DNA of 64,000 nucleotides from Ancylobacter mangrovi (GTDB lineage Bacteria; Pseudomonadota; Alphaproteobacteria; Rhizobiales; Xanthobacteraceae): the NCBI RefSeq assembly GCF_024752355.1, contig NZ_JANTHZ010000010.1, forward strand, positions 1 to 64,000, written 5' to 3'. The notes beneath the pieces are model-generated. The model was given only the letters and a program-made list of their open reading frames with translations, searched no databases and was not told where the DNA came from. Position 1 is the stretch's first letter, and each line of letters opens with the position of its first letter. Below are positions 59,602 to 64,000 of the stretch, piece after piece. Made by a program: the position numbers and the translations under genes.

Positions 59602-60744
59602 TCAGCGATAGGGGTAGCCGGCCTTCTGCATCGTCTCGGCGTATTTCTTGAAGGCGGCGACCACCTTGCCCGCACGCGGGCTGGAGGCGGCAACCTCGTC
59701 CCAGAAGCCCGTGGCGTCCTGAACCACCTGCGCCCATTCCTGCGGCGGCAGCGAGGTGAGCTCCATCTTCTCGCCTTCCACGCGCAGCTTGGCCTCGCCG
59801 CCCCAGTACCAGACGTCGCGATAATAGTGCGACTGGTCGATGGACATGAGGAACAGCTCCTTCAGGTGCGGGGGCACCTTGTCCCAGCTCGCCGTGTTGG
59901 CGAAATAGCTGCCGAACCACGCGCCGGTGACCGAGTTGGAAAGGGCGTAGTTGCACACGTCGGCCCAGCCCACCTCATAGGCCTCGGTGAAGCCGCACCA
60001 GGCGACGCCGTCGAGCTCGCCGGTCTGCATCGCGACTTCGACGTTGTCCCACGGGATCGTCACCGGCACGAGACCGTACTTGGACAGGAACTTGCCCGCG
60101 GTCGGCACGCCGAACACGCGCAGGCCCTGCATGTCGGCGAGACTGCGGATCGGCTTCTCGACGGTGAAGATGTGCAGCGGGTCCCAGGCGCCGGTGGACA
60201 GCCAGGTGACGTTCTCGACCTCGGAATAGGCCTCTTCCCAGATCTCCTTGAGCCCGTAATAGCGGAACAGCGCCGGCACATCGAGGCTGTAGCGGGTGGC
60301 GAAGGGGAAGTAGCCGCCGAACACGGCGATATCGACCGGCGAGGCCATGGTCGCCTCGTCCGACTGCACCGCGTCGATGGTGCCGCTCTGCAGCGCGCGG
60401 AACAGGTCGGCGGTCGGGACCAGCTGGTCGGCGTAGAACAGCTCGATCTCCATCTCCCCGTTCGCCGCCGTGTTGAAGGCCTCGATCTGCGGCTTGATGA
60501 CATGGGCGCCGAGCGGGGCGCCGGAATAGGTCTGCAGGCGCCACTTGATCGGGCCGGTCTGCGCGATGACGGCGGGGGCCGCCAGGGTGGAGCTCGCCAG
60601 CGCCACGCCGGCGCCGAGGCCGGCCTTGCCGAGGAAGTTGCGGCGCGTCGCCAGGATCTTCTCCGCCGCGCCGGGCTTCTTGAGGCTGCCCGGCTTCGTG
60701 CTCTCGGGCGTCAGGATGCCAGACGTCTTGGTCTTGTCGCTCAT
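59602..60744 (-). CDS. TRAP transporter substrate-binding protein (DctP family)
   Basis: The periplasmic solute receptor has 380 residues. The N-terminus carries an extended n-region and a twin-arginine-like signal TRRNFLGKAGLGAGVALASS, ending APAVIAQ. The mature protein has the DctP fold: WRLQTYSGAPLGAHVIKPQIEAFN, ADQLVPTADLFRALQSGTIDAV, LADMQGLRVFGVPTAGKFL and TGELDGVAWCGFTEAYEVGW. It belongs to the larger TRAP receptors that tend to dimerise. The ligand is not predictable; the operon suggests a polyol, sugar acid or hydroxy acid. It lies 48 bp after dctM. Confidence 0.93.
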   Translation of the reverse strand: MSDKTKTSGILTPESTKPGSLKKPGAAEKILATRRNFLGKAGLGAGVALASSTLAAPAVIAQTGPIKWRLQTYSGAPLGAHVIKPQIEAFNTAANGEMEIELFYADQLVPTADLFRALQSGTIDAVQSDEATMASPVDIAVFGGYFPFATRYSLDVPALFRYYGLKEIWEEAYSEVENVTWLSTGAWDPLHIFTVEKPIRSLADMQGLRVFGVPTAGKFLSKYGLVPVTIPWDNVEVAMQTGELDGVAWCGFTEAYEVGWADVCNYALSNSVTGAWFGSYFANTASWDKVPPHLKELFLMSIDQSHYYRDVWYWGGEAKLRVEGEKMELTSLPPQEWAQVVQDATGFWDEVAASSPRAGKVVAAFKKYAETMQKAGYPYR

Positions 60745-60792
60745 CTGCTGTTCCTCTCGTTTTGGAAGGTTCTGGTTGCCGGCAACATGTCC

Positions 60793-62130
60793 TCAGCCCC
60801 GCACATTGGTGTGGGTGGGAAGCCAGAGCGCGAGCTGCGGGAACGCCATGATCAGCGCGATGGTGAGCGCCATGATCAGCACGAACGGCCAGATCGACCG
60901 GTAGATGTCGACCAGCGTGATCTCCTTCGGCGCCAGCGAGCGCATGAGGAAGAGGTTGTAGCCAAAGGGCGGGGTGATGTAGGCGATCTGGCAGGTGATG
61001 GTGTAGAGCACGCCGAACCAGATGAGCTGGTTGGGGAAGCCGAGGTCCAGCGTCTTCACCAGCGGGATGTAGAGCGGCGCGACGATCACCAGCATCGCGG
61101 TATCGTCGAGGAACATCCCCATGATCAGGAAGCTCACCTGCATCATGATGATGATGGTCCAGGGGTCGAGGTCCCACTGGCGCACGAACAGGTTCTCGAT
61201 CGCCTTGACCGCGCCGAGGCCGTCGAACACCGCGCCGAAGGCCAGCGCGGCCAGGATGAGCCACAGGAACATGCAGGAGACGGCGAGCGTCTTCATCGAC
61301 GTCTCGCGCACCAGCCGCCAGGTGAACCGGCGCTTCATCACCGCCGCCAGCGTCGCCGACGCCGCGCCCACCGCCGAGCTCTCGACGAGGCTGGTGTAGC
61401 CGGAGACGAACAGCCCGGTCATGAAGAAGAAGATGGCGAAGGGAATGATGCCCGCCCGCGCCAGCGCCAGCTTCTCGCGCAGGGGCATGTTCAGCTCCTC
61501 CTCCGCCACGATGGGAGCGAGCTTCGGGTTGGTGCGGGCGCGGAACATCACGTACAGCACGAACAGCGCCGCCATGATGAGGCCCGGCACCAGCCCGGCG
61601 AACCACAGCTTCGACACCGGCTGGCGGGCGATCATGCCGTACAGCACCATCACCACCGAGGGCGGGATCAGGATGCCGAGCGAGGAGCCGCCCTGCACGA
61701 CGCCGGAGATCAGCACCTTGTCGTAGCCGCGCCGCAGCATCTCCGGCAGCGCGATGGTGGCGCCGATGGCCATGCCGGCGACCGACAGGCCGTTCATGGC
61801 GGAGATGATGACCATCAGGAAGATGGTGCCGATGGCGAGCCCGCCGCGCACGCGCCCGAACCACACGTGCAGCATCCTGTAGAGGTCTTCGGCAATGCCG
61901 GACTCCGACAGGATGTAGCCCATGTAGATGAACATGGGCAGCGTGAGCATGGCGTACCAGTTGAAGAGCTTGAACACCTGGTTGAAGGGCAGCTCCACCG
62001 CGCCGTGCCCGTAGAGCAGCAGCGCCGCGCCGGCGGCGACGAAGCCGATGGCGGCGAAGACCCGCTGGCCCGAGACCAGCAGCAGCACCATCGAGGCGAA
62101 CATGAGAAGGGCGATCGCCTCGTAGCTCAC
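60793..62130 (-). CDS. TRAP transporter large permease (DctM family)
   Basis: The 445-residue Na+- or H+-coupled membrane subunit has about 11-12 helices. I chose the GTG at 62130 because GGAGG is 7 bp upstream and the dctQ stop overlaps it (GTGA). The frame stays open further upstream over dctQ without meaning. Family signatures are SAMNGLSVAGMAIGATIALPEML, GGSSLGILIPPSVVMVLYG, VFDGLGAVKAIENLF and FPNQLIWFGVLYTITCQIAYITPPFGYNLFLM, each quoted only to locate conserved segments. Confidence 0.93.
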   Translation of the reverse strand: MSYEAIALLMFASMVLLLVSGQRVFAAIGFVAAGAALLLYGHGAVELPFNQVFKLFNWYAMLTLPMFIYMGYILSESGIAEDLYRMLHVWFGRVRGGLAIGTIFLMVIISAMNGLSVAGMAIGATIALPEMLRRGYDKVLISGVVQGGSSLGILIPPSVVMVLYGMIARQPVSKLWFAGLVPGLIMAALFVLYVMFRARTNPKLAPIVAEEELNMPLREKLALARAGIIPFAIFFFMTGLFVSGYTSLVESSAVGAASATLAAVMKRRFTWRLVRETSMKTLAVSCMFLWLILAALAFGAVFDGLGAVKAIENLFVRQWDLDPWTIIIMMQVSFLIMGMFLDDTAMLVIVAPLYIPLVKTLDLGFPNQLIWFGVLYTITCQIAYITPPFGYNLFLMRSLAPKEITLVDIYRSIWPFVLIMALTIALIMAFPQLALWLPTHTNVRG

Positions 62131-62675
62131 CGCAGATCCTCCCCGCGCAGCGTGGCGACGTGCTTGAAGAAGAGCGCGACGGCCTGCAGCAGCATCAGCA
62201 CGATGCACGCGACCATCAGCGACTTGATCGGGATCACCGACGGATTCCAGATCGAGAACCGCCGCTCGTCGGTGGCGATGGCGTAGGCGAGGCTGGAGAT
62301 CGAGCCCGCGAGCAACACGCCGAGATAGAAGATCAGGCACCAGACGGTGAAGATATCGACCTTCGCCTTGCCGCGTACGGAAAGGTTTCCGTACCAGAGG
62401 TCCATGCGGACATGCTCGTCGTTCTTGAGCGTGATCGGCCCGCCCATGAAGTAATAGGCGGCGAGCGTGAACTGGGTGAGTTCCACCGCCCAGTGGACCG
62501 GCATGCGGATCAGGTTGCGGGTGACGGCGTCGAACAGCAGCGTGGCGCCCATGAAGAAGATGAGCGAGGCGGCGAGGTAGCCGACATAGTCGGAGATCCG
62601 ATCCGTCAGGCGCACATAGAAGGCGATCCATCGCCACATGCCCGTCTCTGTCCGTTCTGCCACTTCGGAAGTCAC
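62127..62675 (-). CDS. TRAP transporter small permease (DctQ family)
   Basis: This four-helix membrane subunit partners DctM. The start is uncertain: GTG at 62675 (GGAG seven bases upstream) gives 182 residues, a normal DctQ length. The open frame extends to 62903 but that part is Arg/Ala-rich and unlike the family. Conserved parts are DAVTRNLIRMPVHWAVELTQ, YYFMGGPITLKNDEHVRMDLWY and VDIFTVWCLIFYLGVLL. It is the first gene of the long minus-strand operon, divergent from the DeoR-type regulator. Confidence 0.88.
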   Translation of the reverse strand: MTSEVAERTETGMWRWIAFYVRLTDRISDYVGYLAASLIFFMGATLLFDAVTRNLIRMPVHWAVELTQFTLAAYYFMGGPITLKNDEHVRMDLWYGNLSVRGKAKVDIFTVWCLIFYLGVLLAGSISSLAYAIATDERRFSIWNPSVIPIKSLMVACIVLMLLQAVALFFKHVATLRGEDLR

Positions 62676-63305
62676 ATCCACGCTCCGTTCCTGTCCGATA
62701 TGCACCCGCTCGGTCCTGAAGGCCGGCGCCGGCGCGCCCGCCGCCGGAAAATCCGCGTGACGCGCCAGACGGCCCCGCCGCGCCCGGCACACACGGGCGC
62801 CGGCGCGCGATCCACAAGACGGCGCCGACGCGATCGCCGCCGATGCTCGCGCAACTAGGCATCGCCGCGACGTCAGATGCCGATCATGAGGCCCATCTGC
62901 CAAAGGCGGTCATATGCAATCCCCTCGCGCCCGCTGCACGCCGAATGTGCGCGCCGTTATTTTCAGCACTAGCAAGCACCATACCGCTTTCGATACGGAA
63001 GGAAAGACCGAATTATCATCATCGGCGGCCATTTTGACCGAAATGGTTGACTATGTAGCCCGTATAATCAACATATGGCTCTTGCAGTTGACTATTCGGT
63101 CATATCACGCGGAAATATCGTCGGCTACCCAAAGGTAAATGCCCGAATCGGCGTCGCCTCCGTACAGCGGCGCGGTCTCATTGACCCAACAACCGGCGTC
63201 ACTTACCGATTCAGCAATCGCCGTCGCGTGGAATCGGGCGCGCCGCCGGGCCGCCCGACCGGGCCGAAAGCCCGAGCATTCACGAAAGGCAAGCAGGGAA
63301 ACGCC
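62676..63305. promoter_or_regulatory. Divergent TRAP operon / DeoR regulator control region with repeated motifs
   Basis: This 630 bp region without a credible gene is AT-rich at about 62940-63130. Repeats seen: GACCGAA at 63006-63012 and 63036-63042 and, inverted, TTCGGTC at 63096-63101 (TATTCGGTCATAT, 63093-63105). CGGTCATAT occurs at 62907-62915 and 63097-63105. GTTGACTAT occurs at 63046-63054 and 63087-63095, with an inverted relative in ATAATCAAC (63064-63072). TATAAT at 63063-63068 may be a -10 element for the regulator. These repeats are the likely operators of the DeoR-type protein. Confidence 0.6.
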
Positions 63306-64000
63306 GTGCAGCCCTCCTCCCGCCATGACGACATCATCGCGCTGCTTTCCGAGGCCGGAGAGCTGAGCGTCGAGGCGCTGGCCGACCGGCTCCGCGTCTC
63401 GCGCGAGACGGTGCGGCGCGATCTCGGCCGGCTTGACGCGGCCGGGCGGCTGCGCCGCTTTCACGGCGGGGCCAAGGCGATCGGCGTGCCCGCCCCGGTC
63501 ATGGACAAGGAATGGCCGTTTGCGCAGCGCATGGCGCAAAATGCGGCAGGCAAGAAGAGCATCGCCGCGGCCGCCGCCCGCCTGTTCGAGCCCGACGATT
63601 CCCTGTTCATCGATACCGGCAGCACCACCGTCGCCTTCGCCGAGGCGCTGGCGGGAGCCCGCTCGCTGACGACGATCACCAACTCGCCGCGCATCGCCGC
63701 GATGCTCGCCGCCAATCACGCGCACAAGGTCTTCCTCATCGGCGGCGCCTATGGCGCGGATGCCGGCGAGAGCCTGGGGCCGCTGGCGCTGGAACAGGTC
63801 GCCAAGTTCCGCGTGCGCCATGCGGTGCTGACCATCGGCGCCATCGATCCGGCCTGCGTGATGGATTTCGACCTGCAGGAGGCCGAGGTCGCCAAGGCGA
63901 TGATCGAGCGCGCCGACCGCGTCACCGTGCTCGCCGACCACAGCAAGTTCGACCGGCGCGCCGTCTTCGAGGTCGCCCCGCTCGCGCGCGTGCACACGCT
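63306..64000 (+). CDS. DeoR/GlpR-family repressor (runs off the window)
   Basis: The first 231 codons are present, with no stop before the right edge. The start is a GTG with AGGGA upstream. The N-terminal DeoR helix-turn-helix is clear: RHDDIIALLSEAGELSVEALADRL then VSRETVRRDLGRLDAAGRLRRFHGGA. It is followed by the ligand domain with DTGSTTVAFAEAL (phosphate-binding), TNSPRIAAML, FLIGGAYGADAGESLGPLA and VLADHSKFDRRAVF. GlpR-like members respond to phosphorylated sugars or glycerol-3-phosphate. It is divergent from the TRAP/GlpA-like/FGGY operon, so it very probably represses that operon and is relieved by the kinase product. Confidence 0.93.
   Translation, partial: MQPSSRHDDIIALLSEAGELSVEALADRLRVSRETVRRDLGRLDAAGRLRRFHGGAKAIGVPAPVMDKEWPFAQRMAQNAAGKKSIAAAAARLFEPDDSLFIDTGSTTVAFAEALAGARSLTTITNSPRIAAMLAANHAHKVFLIGGAYGADAGESLGPLALEQVAKFRVRHAVLTIGAIDPACVMDFDLQEAEVAKAMIERADRVTVLADHSKFDRRAVFEVAPLARVHT

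Noticed and set aside
63087-63103. FNR-like site in TTGACTATTCGGTCAT
   Set aside because: The half-sites are not spaced as TTGA-N6-TCAA; the bases are better explained by the GTTGACTAT and CGGTCATAT repeats.

Overview
The window is very GC-rich, gene-dense DNA with Shine-Dalgarno starts and many ATGA or GTGA gene overlaps. Its gene content (a BcsN-type cellulose operon without a BcsC barrel, CbbQ/CbbO, TRAP transporters, a selenocysteine formate dehydrogenase) fits the chromosome of an alphaproteobacterium, most likely a Hyphomicrobiales member of the Xanthobacteraceae type (for example Ancylobacter, Starkeya or Xanthobacter). The assignment is an inference from content only. No rRNA, CRISPR array, insertion sequence, prophage or integrase was seen; the only tRNA is tRNA-Sec.

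Layout. 0-6 kb is the pyruvate/redox node: the 5' end of pntA (running off the left edge), pyruvate carboxylase and, divergently, pyruvate kinase with a clear terminator. 6-11.4 kb holds a PAT-type acetyltransferase, an L,D-transpeptidase lipoprotein, an acyltransferase-3 membrane protein and an AceE-like transketolase-family enzyme. 11.5-21.2 kb is a cellulose locus: bcsN divergent from an overlapping bcsA-bcsB-bcsZ-TPR (bcsK-like) operon. 21.3-33.9 kb is a selenocysteine/formate dehydrogenase module. On the minus strand it reads fdoG (in-frame UGA with a SECIS hairpin)-fdoH-fdoI-fdhE-selA-selB-selC, with selC lying inside the 3' end of the selB reading frame. On the plus strand a TlpA-like thioredoxin and a Tat-exported transglutaminase-like protein precede selD.

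33.8-38.2 kb carries a divergent HxlR regulator/quinone oxidoreductase pair, a tiny hydrophobic ORF between two hairpins, a TetR regulator, and an ANTAR (AmiR/NasT-type) regulator followed by an attenuator-like leader and aliphatic amidase amiE. 38.3-41.4 kb is a CbbQ/CbbO-type ATPase plus VWA pair without RuBisCO or nitric oxide reductase nearby. 41.6-46.3 kb holds two zinc alcohol dehydrogenases and a phosphoketolase, with an FNR/FixK-like box in front of adhP. 46.4-50.1 kb holds a PepSY protein, a cytochrome b561, a two-component system and a DUF72 protein. 50.4-55.4 kb is an HlyD/RbbA/YhhJ-type ABC exporter. 55.4-64 kb is one long minus-strand operon (TRAP dctQ-dctM-dctP, GlpA-like [2Fe-2S] FAD dehydrogenase, NAD/FAD oxidoreductase, FGGY kinase) divergent from a DeoR/GlpR-type repressor that runs off the right edge. 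Their shared intergenic region carries repeated operator-like motifs.

Together the genes describe a metabolically flexible, probably facultatively microaerobic bacterium. Formate oxidation feeds the quinone pool through a membrane formate dehydrogenase. Amides give ammonia plus acids, a phosphoketolase shunt gives acetyl-phosphate, and a polyol/glycerol-like pathway is imported by TRAP transport. Cellulose is probably made as an exopolysaccharide. The best candidates for something unusual are selC nested in selB, the TlpA/transglutaminase pair inside the Sec locus, the ANTAR-amiE leader, the 28-codon ORF with flanking hairpins, and the operator array in front of the TRAP/dehydrogenase operon.
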